A DNA stretch of 64,000 nucleotides, taken from the NCBI RefSeq assembly GCF_000152625.1, contig NZ_CH724156.1, positions 1,903,778 through 1,967,777 of the forward strand, in the 5' to 3' direction. Below are positions 8,330-16,275 of this stretch, in pieces. The notes under the pieces were generated by a model. It ran no database searches. It worked only from the letters and a program-made list of their open reading frames with translations, and was not told the origin of the DNA. The position numbers were made by a program, and so were the translations under genes. The DNA is from Roseovarius nubinhibens ISM. GTDB taxonomy: Bacteria; Pseudomonadota; Alphaproteobacteria; Rhodobacterales; Rhodobacteraceae. Every line of letters starts with the position of its first letter. Position 1 is the stretch's first letter.

Positions 8330-9564
8330 TCTGCCACCCCGGCTTGGCTCGCGGCCCCGTCGATCAGGTCAATCGCCTGCGCATTGCCGGCAAAGACCTC
8401 GCGCGCCTCTTGCGCGATGGCGCGGGCGCGGTCGCTCTCGCCCAGAACGCCCAGCGCCGTGATGAGCCGTGCCCATTCCTGCGGCGTGCCGCCCCGTGAG
8501 GCCAGCCGCTCGGACAATTGCCCGACCATGCCGCGCACAAAGGCGGCGCGATCCTCGGCGCTCATGTCTTCTGCGGCGGCAATGTCATCGGCATTTGGCC
8601 CCGGCAGCGCCGGGCTCTCGGGCAGGTCATAGCGCACGCCGGCCCGCGCCGCGACCTCGGGGATCATCGCCCGGATCGGGGTCAGCCAGGGCGCATCCGG
8701 CGCGCTCGTCCGCAGCAGCCCGTCCCAGATCCGCAACGTCGCATCGGCCCGGTCCACCTGCAGATAATAAAGTCCAAGGTAATAGAGCGCGGTCTCCTCG
8801 CCCGGCTCCCGCCGCAGCGCCGCCCGCAGCGCCGCCTCGGCCTCACCCGACACCGTGCCGCCCGCCGCCGAAATCATCAGATCGGCCAGGAGCGCATGAT
8901 CGCGCCCCGTCGCCGCTTCGCCCTTGATTTCGACAATCCGCGCCTGCGCCTTCCGCGCCGCCGCAAAATTGCCAAGCCGCGCCTCGTTGCGCGCCAAGAG
9001 GCCAAGCCCCTGCAAATCATCGGGATTGCCCGCCACCGCTTCGCGCAGCTTCTCCATCAGCGCCAGAAAATCGCCCGCCACCTGCGGATCGGTCTGCGGC
9101 GTCTCGGCCTGCGCCGCCTCAAGCTCGGCCTGAGTCGGCAGGTTGGCCCGCATCCGCTCGGACGCGGCCAGCCGGTCCGACAGCGGCAGATCGCCATAGC
9201 CCGGCGCGCCAAGCAGCATGTAGAGCGCCGCAGCACCCCCCACCAGCCCGAGCACCAAGACCCCGGCCAACACCCGGCTCGGCCCCTTGGGCTGATCGCC
9301 CGCCGGGCCTTGCGCCTGCAGTTGCGCATCGGCGGTCAGAATGCGGCGCGACACTTCGGTGCGCAGCCGGGCCGCCTCGGTCTCGGTCAGCACCCCGCGT
9401 TCGAGATCGCGGTCAACGCCCCGCAACTGATCGCGATAGACCCGCAGATCATAGGCCGCCGGGGCCTCGTCACCGATCCGCCCGCGCAGGAGCGCCCGCA
9501 TCAGCACAAGTGCCGCCAGCGCCGCCAGCCCGACCGAGATGATCCAGAACGCCCAAAAGCCCAT
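8326..9564 (-). CDS. ccmI: c-type cytochrome biogenesis protein CcmI
   Basis: 412 residues. A membrane helix sits at the N-terminus (FWAFWIISVGLAALAALVLM), then the cytoplasmic segment with YRDQLRGVDRDLERGVLTETEAARLRTE typical of CcmI/CycH. A second membrane helix lies near residue 95, followed by a periplasmic TPR-rich region that holds apocytochrome c for haem ligation. It is the first gene of the operon with ruvX and DUF1289. The other ccm genes are not in this window. Cytochrome c maturation is needed for the membrane-anchored cytochrome encoded at 40199-40720. Confidence 0.93.
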   Translation of the reverse strand: MGFWAFWIISVGLAALAALVLMRALLRGRIGDEAPAAYDLRVYRDQLRGVDRDLERGVLTETEAARLRTEVSRRILTADAQLQAQGPAGDQPKGPSRVLAGVLVLGLVGGAAALYMLLGAPGYGDLPLSDRLAASERMRANLPTQAELEAAQAETPQTDPQVAGDFLALMEKLREAVAGNPDDLQGLGLLARNEARLGNFAAARKAQARIVEIKGEAATGRDHALLADLMISAAGGTVSGEAEAALRAALRREPGEETALYYLGLYYLQVDRADATLRIWDGLLRTSAPDAPWLTPIRAMIPEVAARAGVRYDLPESPALPGPNADDIAAAEDMSAEDRAAFVRGMVGQLSERLASRGGTPQEWARLITALGVLGESDRARAIAQEAREVFAGNAQAIDLIDGAASQAGVAE

Positions 9565-9730
9565 AAACCTGCCACTCTCCTTAGCTCTCTGTGCATCTAA
9601 CCTCTGTCACGGCGCGGCGAAAGGGGTTTGACCGCGCCGCGCCGCTTGGCCGCAGCGGGACAGCCGCATCTTCGCGGCGCGAGGGCAGGGGCGGGCAAGC
9701 GCCCGGAAAATGCACCCACGTCGGAAATTG

Positions 9731-9751
9731 GGCATTGCATGTCGCACTGCC
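9731..9751 (+). promoter_or_regulatory. Imperfect dyad upstream of soxB
   Basis: GGCATTGC-N5-GCACTGCC matches its reverse complement at 7 of 8 positions per arm, about 80 nt before the soxB start. Size and spacing fit a regulator operator, but no regulator gene is adjacent. Identity unknown. Confidence 0.4.
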
Positions 9752-9764
9752 GATGTGGTCCTCG

Positions 9765-9813
9765 GGCAGAATGCCGCACAAGGGCCCATGCCGCCTTGCG
9801 GCCCGATTCTGCC
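9765..9813 (+). promoter_or_regulatory. Long stem-loop in the soxB leader
   Basis: GGCAGAAT pairs with ATTCTGCC, enclosing a second stem in which GCCGC(AC)AAGG pairs with CCTTGCGGC around a 10-nt loop. The structure ends 18 nt before the soxB ATG and has no T-run, so it is a leader structure and not a terminator. It could control translation or mRNA stability of the sarcosine oxidase operon. I do not recognise it as a known riboswitch. Confidence 0.55.
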
Positions 9814-9831
9814 ACAACCCCGGAAGTGATC

Positions 9832-11076
9832 ATGAAACGTTATTCCGCCTTTGCCGTCGCCCGTGAAGCGCTGAACTATCACATGGGCTGGGAACGCGCC
9901 TGGGCCTCGCCCGAGCCCAAGAAGAAATACGACGTGATCATCATCGGCGCGGGCGGTCATGGCCTCGCCACCGCCTATTACCTTGGCAAGAATTTCGGCA
10001 TCACCAATGTGGCGGTGATCGAAAAGGGCTGGCTCGGCGGCGGCAACACCGGCCGCAACACGACGATCATCCGCTCCAACTACCTGCAGGACGCCTCGGC
10101 GGCGATCTATGAAAAGGCCCGCTCGCTCTACGAGACGATGAGCCAGGACCTGAACTACAACGTGATGTTCTCCCCGCGCGGCGTGATCATGCTGGCCCAG
10201 ACCGAACATGAGGTGCGCGGCTATCAGCGCACGGCGCATGCCAACGCGCTGCAAGGGGTCAAGACCGAGTTCATCAGCCCCGCCCGCGTCAAGGAAATCG
10301 TGCCGATCATCAATCTCAGCGGGCCGCGCTACCCGGTGCTTGGCGGGCTGTGGCAGGCCCGCGGCGGCACCGCGCGTCACGATGCGGTGGCCTGGGGCTA
10401 TGCCCGCGCCTGTTCCGACATGGGCATGCATATCATCCAGAAATGCGAAGTCACCGGCGTCCGCCAAGAAGGCGGCAAGGTGGTCGGCGTCGACACCTCG
10501 CGCGGCCCCATCGACTGTGACAAGCTGGGCATGGTGGTCGCGGGCAACGCGGGCCATGTGGCGGGCATGGCGGGCTTCCGTCTGCCGGTCGAATCCGTGG
10601 CGCTGCAGGCGCTGGTGTCCGAGCCGATCAAGCCCTGCATGGATTGCGTCGTCATGGCCAACACCGTGCATGGCTACATGTCGCAATCCGACAAGGGCGA
10701 AATGGTCATCGGCGGCGGCACCGACGGGTTCAACAACTACACCCAACGCGGCAGCTTCCACCACGCCGAGGAAACCGTGCGCGCGCTGATCGAAACCTTC
10801 CCGATGATCGCCCGGCTCAAGATGCTGCGGCAATGGGGCGGCATCGTCGATGTCACCGGCGACCGCTCGCCGATCATCGGCAAGGCCCCGGTCGAGGGCA
10901 TCTTCATCAACTGCGGCTGGGGCACCGGCGGCTTCAAGGCGATCCCCGGCTCGGGCTGGGGCTTTGCCGAACTGATGGCCAAGGGCTATTCGCCGCTCAC
11001 CGCCGAATTCGGTCTCGACCGCTTCCACCAGGGCCGCTTTATCGACGAAAGCGTGGCCGCCGGGGTGGCGCACTGA
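9832..11076 (+). CDS. soxB: Sarcosine oxidase subunit beta
   Basis: 414 residues. This is the flavin subunit of heterotetrameric sarcosine oxidase, which demethylates sarcosine to glycine and passes the one-carbon unit to tetrahydrofolate. IIIGAGGHGLATAYYL is the FAD-binding fold. GGTARHDAVAW contains the His expected to carry covalent FMN, and the C-terminal NCGWGTGGFKAIPGSG is typical of the subunit. The ATG at 9832 follows a weak GGAAGTGATC ribosome binding site just after a long leader stem-loop. It starts the soxB-D-A-G operon, which is interrupted after soxB by a small membrane-protein gene. Confidence 0.96.
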   Translation: MKRYSAFAVAREALNYHMGWERAWASPEPKKKYDVIIIGAGGHGLATAYYLGKNFGITNVAVIEKGWLGGGNTGRNTTIIRSNYLQDASAAIYEKARSLYETMSQDLNYNVMFSPRGVIMLAQTEHEVRGYQRTAHANALQGVKTEFISPARVKEIVPIINLSGPRYPVLGGLWQARGGTARHDAVAWGYARACSDMGMHIIQKCEVTGVRQEGGKVVGVDTSRGPIDCDKLGMVVAGNAGHVAGMAGFRLPVESVALQALVSEPIKPCMDCVVMANTVHGYMSQSDKGEMVIGGGTDGFNNYTQRGSFHHAEETVRALIETFPMIARLKMLRQWGGIVDVTGDRSPIIGKAPVEGIFINCGWGTGGFKAIPGSGWGFAELMAKGYSPLTAEFGLDRFHQGRFIDESVAAGVAH

Positions 11077-11097
11077 TGCAGGCCCTGATCCGGCATA

Positions 11098-11114
11098 GGC
11101 GGCAGGCTGCCGCC
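11098..11114 (+). other. Perfect hairpin after soxB
   Basis: GGCGGCA-GGC-TGCCGCC is a perfect 7-bp stem with a 3-nt loop, 22 nt after the soxB stop. No T-run follows. It could protect the soxB message end or slow polymerase between soxB and the small membrane-protein gene. Confidence 0.5.
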
Positions 11115-11191
11115 GGGCTGTCAGGCCCATGGAACCAGAAGCGGGGGGATGGCGTTGAGGCGCTGAATACACCCACTTCTGGAGGCGCATC

Positions 11192-11467
11192 ATGTCTGAC
11201 CATACCGACCACACGGAACACAACCACACCACGACCAGCAACAATGGCTTCATTGCCTTCGTCGTCGGCGGCCTCGTCGTCGCAGTGCTCGTCGTTGTCT
11301 GGCTCTTCTACGGTGGCTCTGACCTCGATGGGGCGCAAGACGTCAACATCTCGGTCGAAGGCGCTGGCGAAGCCGCGCAATCCGTCGGCGACGCGGCAAG
11401 CGACGCTGCCGAATCCACCGGCGAAGCTGCCGAATCCGCGGGCGAAGCTGTCACGCCCAGCGAATAA
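11192..11467 (+). CDS. Small single-pass membrane protein with Ala/Glu repeats
   Basis: 91 residues. A polar N-terminus rich in His and Thr (residues 1-18) is followed by one strong membrane helix (about 20-42). The C-terminal tail is low-complexity acidic, built from repeats of the type GEAAESAGEA / GDAASDAAES, and is likely helical and exposed. A TGGAGG ribosome binding site precedes the ATG. It sits between soxB and soxD on the same strand and is followed by its own intrinsic terminator. I recognise no family. Whether it belongs to sarcosine metabolism or is an inserted stress-type gene is open. Confidence 0.7.
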   Translation: MSDHTDHTEHNHTTTSNNGFIAFVVGGLVVAVLVVVWLFYGGSDLDGAQDVNISVEGAGEAAQSVGDAASDAAESTGEAAESAGEAVTPSE

Positions 11468-11498
11468 CAACCTATCTACAGTACCGTCTTTGCGATCA

Positions 11499-11527
11499 GG
11501 GCGGCGCCTTCCGGCGTCCGCCCTTTT
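11499..11527 (+). terminator. Intrinsic terminator inside the sox cluster
   Basis: GGGCGGCGCC pairs with GGCG(T)CCGCCC around a TTCC tetraloop, with one bulged T, followed by TTTT. It lies after the small membrane-protein gene and 34 nt before soxD, so it would separate or attenuate soxB from soxDAG. Confidence 0.75.
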
Positions 11528-11560
11528 CGCGTGCGGTGCCCCCCTGAAGGAGAGTGTCAC

Positions 11561-11890
11561 ATGCTGATCCTGGACTGTCCGTGCTGCGGCGTGTCGGGCG
11601 AGGAAACCGAATTTCACGCCGGCGGCGAGGCGCATCTCAAGCGTTTCGGCCCCGGCTCGTCGGATGCCGAATTCCACGATTACCTCTTCACCAAGGAAAA
11701 CCCCAAGGGCGTGCATCTCGAACGCTGGCGCCATGCCAATGGCTGCGGCAAATGGTTTCTCGCCGCCCGCGATACGATGACACTCGAGGTCTATGGCACC
11801 TATAGCGCCCAGACCACCGAACCCCCGCAAGACATCAAAGACAAGATCTCGGCAAAACGGCCGGGTTGGAGCTGGAGAGAGTTCTCATGA
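11561..11890 (+). CDS. soxD: Sarcosine oxidase subunit delta
   Basis: 109 residues from the ATG at 11561, which has a GAAGGAGAG ribosome binding site. The N-terminal MLILDCPCCG and the later NGCGKWF supply cysteines that, with a histidine, bind zinc in known delta subunits. DYLFTKENPKGVHLERW is the conserved core. The protein is structural in the alpha-beta-gamma-delta complex. Its stop overlaps the soxA start (ATGA), so the two are coupled. Confidence 0.95.
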   Translation: MLILDCPCCGVSGEETEFHAGGEAHLKRFGPGSSDAEFHDYLFTKENPKGVHLERWRHANGCGKWFLAARDTMTLEVYGTYSAQTTEPPQDIKDKISAKRPGWSWREFS

Positions 11891-14800
11891 GCACACGTCT
11901 GGCACAGGGCGGCCGCCTCCTGAACAAGGGCCGCGCGATGGAATTCACCTTCAACGGCAAGCGTCTGCGCGGCTTTGAAGGCGACACGCTGGCCTCGGCA
12001 CTGCTGGCCAATGATCAGATGCTGATCGGCCGTTCGTTCAAATATCACCGGCCGCGCGGCATCGTCGCCAGCGGCGGCGAAGAGCCCAACGCCCTCGTCG
12101 GCCTCGGCACCGGCAACAAGTTCGAACCGAACCAGCGCGCCACCACGACCGAGCTCTTCAACGGGCTGAGCTGCACCAGCCAGAACCACTGGCCGAGCCT
12201 CGAGTTTGACATCGGCGCGGTGAACTCGAAACTGGGCCGCTTCCTGCCGGCGGGCTTCTATTACAAGATGTTCATCCATCCCCGGCCGCTCTGGAAACAT
12301 GTGTACGAGCCCTTCATCCGCCGCTCGGCGGGTCTCGGCAAGGCACCGACCGAGCGCGACGAAGACCGTTACGAACATCTCTACGCCTTCTTTGACGTGG
12401 TGGTGATCGGCGGCGGCGTCGCCGGTCTGCAGGCCGCGCGCAGCGCCGCCGAGGCGGGCGCAAAGGTGCTGGTGATGGAACAGACCGCCCATTGGGGCGG
12501 CCGCGCGCCGGTCGATGGCGGCACCGTCAACGGCCAGCCTGTGGATAACTTCGTGGACGAAACTCTGGCGGCCCTGCGCGACATGCCGAATGTCACCCTG
12601 CGCAACCGCATGATGGGCGCCGGCGTTTACGATCATGGCTATGTTCTGGGCTACGAACGGGTCACCGATCATCAGCCCTCGGCCCCCGGTCCGCGCCACC
12701 GTCTCTGGCGCATCCGCGCCGGTCAGATCATCACCGCCACCGGCGCCATCGAACGCCCGCTGAGCTTTGCCGGAAACGACATTCCCGGCGTCATGCTGGC
12801 CTCTGCCGTGCGTGATTATGCTGTGAATTACGGGGTTTCCGCCGGTGACCGCACCGTTGTCGTGACCAATAATGACGACGCCTACCTGACGGCCATCACC
12901 CTTAAGAAACTGGGCCTCGACGTGCCCGCCATCATCGACGCCCGGAGCGCGGGCGGCGGTGCGCTCGCCGATGAGGCGCGCGGCCTCGGCATCCGGGTCG
13001 AGACCGGCAAGGGCGTGGCCAAGGTCAAGGGCGGCAAACGCGTCACCGGCGTCAGCCTCTGCAACCAGGCCGGCGAAGGCGCCGAGATCGAAGAGATCGC
13101 CTGCGACGCGGTCGCCATGTCCGGCGGCTGGTCGCCGGTGGTGCACCTCTGGTCCCATTGCGGCGGCAAGCTGGTGTGGGATACCGCACAGGCGCATTTC
13201 CGCCCTGATGTGGATAACGCCCCCACCGGCGCCAAGGGCGAGGCTTTCGTCATCGCCGCAGGCACCGCCAATGGCGAATTGTCCCTCGCCGGGGCGCTCG
13301 CCGATGGCCATGAGGCCGGGCGCGAAGCGGCCCGCCGTCTGGGCCTCAAAGCCTCTGCCTCCGACGCCCCCAAAGGCGACAGCCCCGCTGAGGCCGCGAT
13401 CGAACCGGTCTGGATGATGCCGCAAGGCGCGCCGATCAAGCTGCGGATGAAATCCTGGCTCGATTACCAGAACGACGTAAAGGTCTCGGACGTGCAGCTC
13501 GCCGCCCGCGAAGGCTTTGAATCCGTCGAACACGCCAAGCGTTACACCACGCTCGGCATGGCCACCGATCAGGGCAAGCTCAGCAATATCAACGGGCTCG
13601 CCATCCTGTCGGACGCGCTCAATCAGCCGATCCCGCAGACCGGCACCACCACCTTCCGCCCGCCCTATACGCCGATCTCGCTCTCGGCCATCGCGGGCGA
13701 GGCGCGTGACGAGCTGTTCCAGCCGATCCGCCGCACGCCCATTCAGGGCTGGCATGATGACAATGGCGCGGTCTATGAACCCGTCGGCCAATGGCGTCGC
13801 CCCTATTGCTTCACCCGGTCGGGCGAAGACAATCACGCCGCCGTCAGCCGCGAGATCCGCCAGACCCGCGCGCGTCTCGGCCTGCTCGACGCCTCGACAC
13901 TGGGCAAGATCATCGTCAAGGGCCCGGATGCCGGGAAATTCCTCGACATGCTCTACACCAACATGATGTCGACGCTGAAACCGGGCAAATGCCGCTATGG
14001 TCTGATGTGCAACGAGAACGGCTTTCTCATGGATGACGGCGTTGTCGCCCGCATCGACGAGGACACGTTCCTGTGCCACACCACCACCGGCGGCGCAGAG
14101 TCGATCCATGGCCATATGGAAGACTGGCTGCAATGCGAATGGTGGGACTGGAAGGTCTATACCGCCAACGTGACCGAGCAATATGCCCAGATCGCCGTCG
14201 TCGGCCCCGAGGCCCGCAATGTGCTGGCCGAACTGACCGAGGAGGACATCAGCGCCGAAACCCTGCCCTTCATGGGCTGGTCCGACATCACGCTCGACGG
14301 CATCCCGGCGCGCGCCTACCGGATCTCCTTCTCGGGCGAGCTGAGCTATGAGATCGCGGTCGCCGCAGGCCATGGCCGGGCGCTCTGGGATCGTCTGATG
14401 GAGGTCGGCGCCAAGCATGACGTCATGCCCTACGGCACCGAAGGGCTGCATGTGATGCGGGCCGAAAAGGGCTTTATCATGATCGGCGACGAGACCGACG
14501 GCACGGTGATCCCGCAGGATCTCAACATGCAATGGGCGATCTCGAAGAAGAAAGAGGACTATCTCGGCAAGCGCGCCCAGGAGCGGAGCCATATGGCCGA
14601 TCCGACCCGCTGGAAACTTGTGGGTCTGGAAACGCTCGACGGCTCGGTGCTGCCCGATGGCGCCTATGCCACCGAGGAGGGCGTCAACGAGAACGGCCAG
14701 CGCAAGGTGCAGGGCCGCGTCACCTCGACCTATTATTCGCCGACGCTCGACCGCGGCATCGCCATGGGCCTCCTGCGCCACGGCCCCGACCGCATGGGCG

Positions 14801-14898
14801 AAGTGATCGACTTCCCCAAGGTCGATGGCACGGTGGTTCAGGCCCGGGTCGTCGACCCGGTCTTCTACGACAAGGACGGAGAAAAGCAGAATGTCTGA
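11887..14898 (+). CDS. soxA: Sarcosine oxidase subunit alpha
   Basis: 1003 residues, normal for the alpha subunit. The N-terminal ferredoxin-like part has FNGKRLRGFEGDTLASALLAN. A pyridine-nucleotide-binding fold follows with VVIGGGVAGLQAARSAAEAG (NAD site), and the C-terminal 400 residues form the GcvT-like tetrahydrofolate domain (VVGPEARNVLAEL, SFSGELSYEIAVAAGHG). It takes up sarcosine-derived formaldehyde as methylene-tetrahydrofolate. The start overlaps soxD and the end overlaps soxG, so soxDAG is tightly coupled. In the cell it would work with GlyA, encoded at 58529-59812. Confidence 0.96.
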   Translation: MSTRLAQGGRLLNKGRAMEFTFNGKRLRGFEGDTLASALLANDQMLIGRSFKYHRPRGIVASGGEEPNALVGLGTGNKFEPNQRATTTELFNGLSCTSQNHWPSLEFDIGAVNSKLGRFLPAGFYYKMFIHPRPLWKHVYEPFIRRSAGLGKAPTERDEDRYEHLYAFFDVVVIGGGVAGLQAARSAAEAGAKVLVMEQTAHWGGRAPVDGGTVNGQPVDNFVDETLAALRDMPNVTLRNRMMGAGVYDHGYVLGYERVTDHQPSAPGPRHRLWRIRAGQIITATGAIERPLSFAGNDIPGVMLASAVRDYAVNYGVSAGDRTVVVTNNDDAYLTAITLKKLGLDVPAIIDARSAGGGALADEARGLGIRVETGKGVAKVKGGKRVTGVSLCNQAGEGAEIEEIACDAVAMSGGWSPVVHLWSHCGGKLVWDTAQAHFRPDVDNAPTGAKGEAFVIAAGTANGELSLAGALADGHEAGREAARRLGLKASASDAPKGDSPAEAAIEPVWMMPQGAPIKLRMKSWLDYQNDVKVSDVQLAAREGFESVEHAKRYTTLGMATDQGKLSNINGLAILSDALNQPIPQTGTTTFRPPYTPISLSAIAGEARDELFQPIRRTPIQGWHDDNGAVYEPVGQWRRPYCFTRSGEDNHAAVSREIRQTRARLGLLDASTLGKIIVKGPDAGKFLDMLYTNMMSTLKPGKCRYGLMCNENGFLMDDGVVARIDEDTFLCHTTTGGAESIHGHMEDWLQCEWWDWKVYTANVTEQYAQIAVVGPEARNVLAELTEEDISAETLPFMGWSDITLDGIPARAYRISFSGELSYEIAVAAGHGRALWDRLMEVGAKHDVMPYGTEGLHVMRAEKGFIMIGDETDGTVIPQDLNMQWAISKKKEDYLGKRAQERSHMADPTRWKLVGLETLDGSVLPDGAYATEEGVNENGQRKVQGRVTSTYYSPTLDRGIAMGLLRHGPDRMGEVIDFPKVDGTVVQARVVDPVFYDKDGEKQNV

Positions 14899-15460
14899 TG
14901 CCAAAAGCGCCCTCCCCGGCGCCCGCTACGAGGGCTTCGTCAAGCTTCGTGAAATGGGCCTGCAAGGCATGATCACCCTGCGCGGCGATCTCGCTTCGGC
15001 CAAGCTGGCGGCGGCGGTGCAAACCGCCACCGGCACCGCCGTGCCCGGCCAGCGCCAGATCGTCACCGAAGGCGACCGCGCCGCCGCCTGGATGTCGCCG
15101 GACGAGCTGTTGCTGCTGGTACCCTATGCCGAGGTGGCCGACATCATCGCCGCGATCGAGACCGCGCTGGCGGGCGAGCATTTCCTCGCCGTCAACGTCT
15201 CGGACGCCCGCGCCATGTTCCGCCTCGAAGGCGCGCTCTGCCGCGATGCCATGGCCAAGCTCAGCCCGGTCGATTTCAGTGAAGCCGCCTTCTGCCCCGG
15301 CGATTTCCGCCGCTCGCGCATGGCCCAGATCGCCGCCGCCATGTGGATGCCCGATGGGCAATCGCTGCAGGTGATCTGCTTCCGCTCGGTGGCGCAATAT
15401 GCCTTCGATCTGCTGAGCGCCGCCGCCGCCCCCGGCAGCGAACCGCGCCTCTACGGCTGA
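14891..15460 (+). CDS. soxG: Sarcosine oxidase subunit gamma
   Basis: 189 residues from an ATG overlapping the soxA stop by 8 nt. GMITLRGDLASAKLAAAV and WMSPDELLLLVP are typical of the gamma subunit, a GcvT-related folding domain. The C-terminal part has FRSVAQYAFDLL, as in other SoxG proteins. It is the last gene of the operon and is followed by a long gene-free repeat region. Confidence 0.93.
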   Translation: MSDAKSALPGARYEGFVKLREMGLQGMITLRGDLASAKLAAAVQTATGTAVPGQRQIVTEGDRAAAWMSPDELLLLVPYAEVADIIAAIETALAGEHFLAVNVSDARAMFRLEGALCRDAMAKLSPVDFSEAAFCPGDFRRSRMAQIAAAMWMPDGQSLQVICFRSVAQYAFDLLSAAAAPGSEPRLYG

Positions 15461-15483
15461 TCCGGCACAAGACAGGGTATCTG

Positions 15484-15547
15484 GCCCGGAACAAGGCCGA
15501 AGGCCGCCGGGTCAGCGCCTGCCCGTCCCATCGGGCTGGCGCTTTGG
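15484..15547 (+). repeat. REP-like palindromic repeat, copy 1
   Basis: A 64-bp unit beginning GCCCGGAACAAGGCCGAAGG and ending CTGGCGCTTTGG. The left half can pair through GCCCGG/CCGGGT, and the right half through AGCGCC/GGCGCT, giving two adjacent hairpins. It is almost identical to copy 2, 247 bp downstream. Confidence 0.8.
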
Positions 15548-15730
15548 ACAGGGGCGCGCGATATGGCACTGCACGGTGACGTGGCCCGATAAACCGTCAG
15601 GCCCACAAGCGATCAGCGCCACCCCACGGGCATCCGCCGTTCCCCGCAAGCGCTACGACCTCAAGCGAGGCGAAACCGCCACTCGCCCCACCTAATAGCG
15701 TTCCAGCGAGATCAGTGAGAAGACCGCCCA

Positions 15731-15793
15731 GCCCGGAACAAGGCCGAAGGCCGCCGGGCCAGCGCCTGCCCGTCCCGGCGGGCTGGCGCTTCT
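15731..15793 (+). repeat. REP-like palindromic repeat, copy 2
   Basis: Same unit as copy 1 with only a few substitutions. The right half shows the clearest stem (AGCGCCTGCCCG against CGGGCTGGCGCT). It is preceded by TCAGTGAGAAGACCGCCCA, also found with small changes before copy 3. Confidence 0.85.
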
Positions 15794-15947
15794 GCGGGCT
15801 CCCCGTGCGATGGGCAGGGCAGAGGCAGGAGGCGCGATAAAGCGCCTTTCACCAGCCTATGGCGCGCCACCCCACGGGCAGGCCCCAGCCCCACGCGCCT
15901 CTTGATAGATTTCCCGCAAATAAACAGGTCAGTGAGAGGACCGCCCT

Positions 15948-16024
15948 GCCCGGAACAAACCCGCAGGCCGCCGGGCCCCCGACACCACATCAGACGGGCC
16001 AGAGCTTGCCCGGGGGATGGCGCT
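15948..16024 (+). repeat. REP-like palindromic repeat, copy 3 (interrupted)
   Basis: The left half (GCCCGGAACAAACCCGCAGG to GCCGCCGGGCC) is well kept. The right half (GGGCCAGAGCTTGCCCGGGG) is degenerate and separated from the left by an extra block of about 19 bp. Confidence 0.65.
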
Positions 16025-16095
16025 GCCCGGCCTGTGACTTGACGCTTTATAGTCCCACGCCCTCGGACACTCGCCTCCCGCGCGCCCGTGGCCAG

Positions 16096-16156
16096 AGCGC
16101 CAGCCCGCCGGAACGGGCAGGCGCTGGCCCGGCGGCCCTGCGGGTTTGCCCCGGGC
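16096..16156 (-). repeat. REP-like palindromic repeat, copy 4 (inverted)
   Basis: The reverse complement reads as the same unit as copies 1-3, including AACCCGCAGG as in copy 3 and the complete right-hand stem as in copy 2. An inverted copy beside direct ones is the arrangement seen in BIME-type REP clusters. Confidence 0.8.
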
Positions 16157-16200
16157 CCGAGCTTTTCCCCGGCATATCCGGCAAATCCCCGCCGCGCCCC

Positions 16201-16229
16201 TTGACCTCTGGCCCGTTCGGCCTCAATCA
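16201..16229 (+). promoter_or_regulatory. Possible sodB promoter
   Basis: TTGACC is followed after 17 bp by CAATCA, about 47 nt before the sodB start. The -35 is good and the -10 poor, so this is only a candidate. Confidence 0.3.
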
Positions 16230-16275
16230 GGTGCATGAAGACCGATTTTCATAACCGATGAAGGGAGCCCAAGAC

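Larger units (their letters stand above)
15461..16275. other. Gene-free stretch of 815 bp carrying REP-like repeats
   Basis: No credible gene lies between soxG and sodB. The open frames here run through repeated GC-rich segments and have repetitive Arg/Ala-rich translations. The region holds four copies of a GC-rich palindromic repeat, listed separately. Between copies 1, 2 and 3 further short blocks recur (CCACCCCACGGGCA, TCAGTGAGA, GACCGCC), so the whole stretch looks like degenerate larger units of about 220-250 bp. The last 75 bp hold the sodB promoter. Confidence 0.75.

Noticed and set aside
9565-9831. A glycine riboswitch before soxB
   Set aside because: The leader is structured but the conserved aptamer core sequences of the glycine riboswitch are absent.
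11800-14904. A 1034-codon open frame antisense to soxA
   Set aside because: It is the mirror of the high third-position GC in soxA. Its translation is rich in His, Arg and Gly with no domain, and soxA is certain on the other strand. Similar long antisense frames opposite the RND genes and bamB/der were dropped for the same reason.
15712-16236. A 174-codon minus-strand frame in the soxG-sodB spacer
   Set aside because: It runs through the repeat units, giving repeated peptides such as GRRASACPFRRAGAL. No ribosome binding site or domain.
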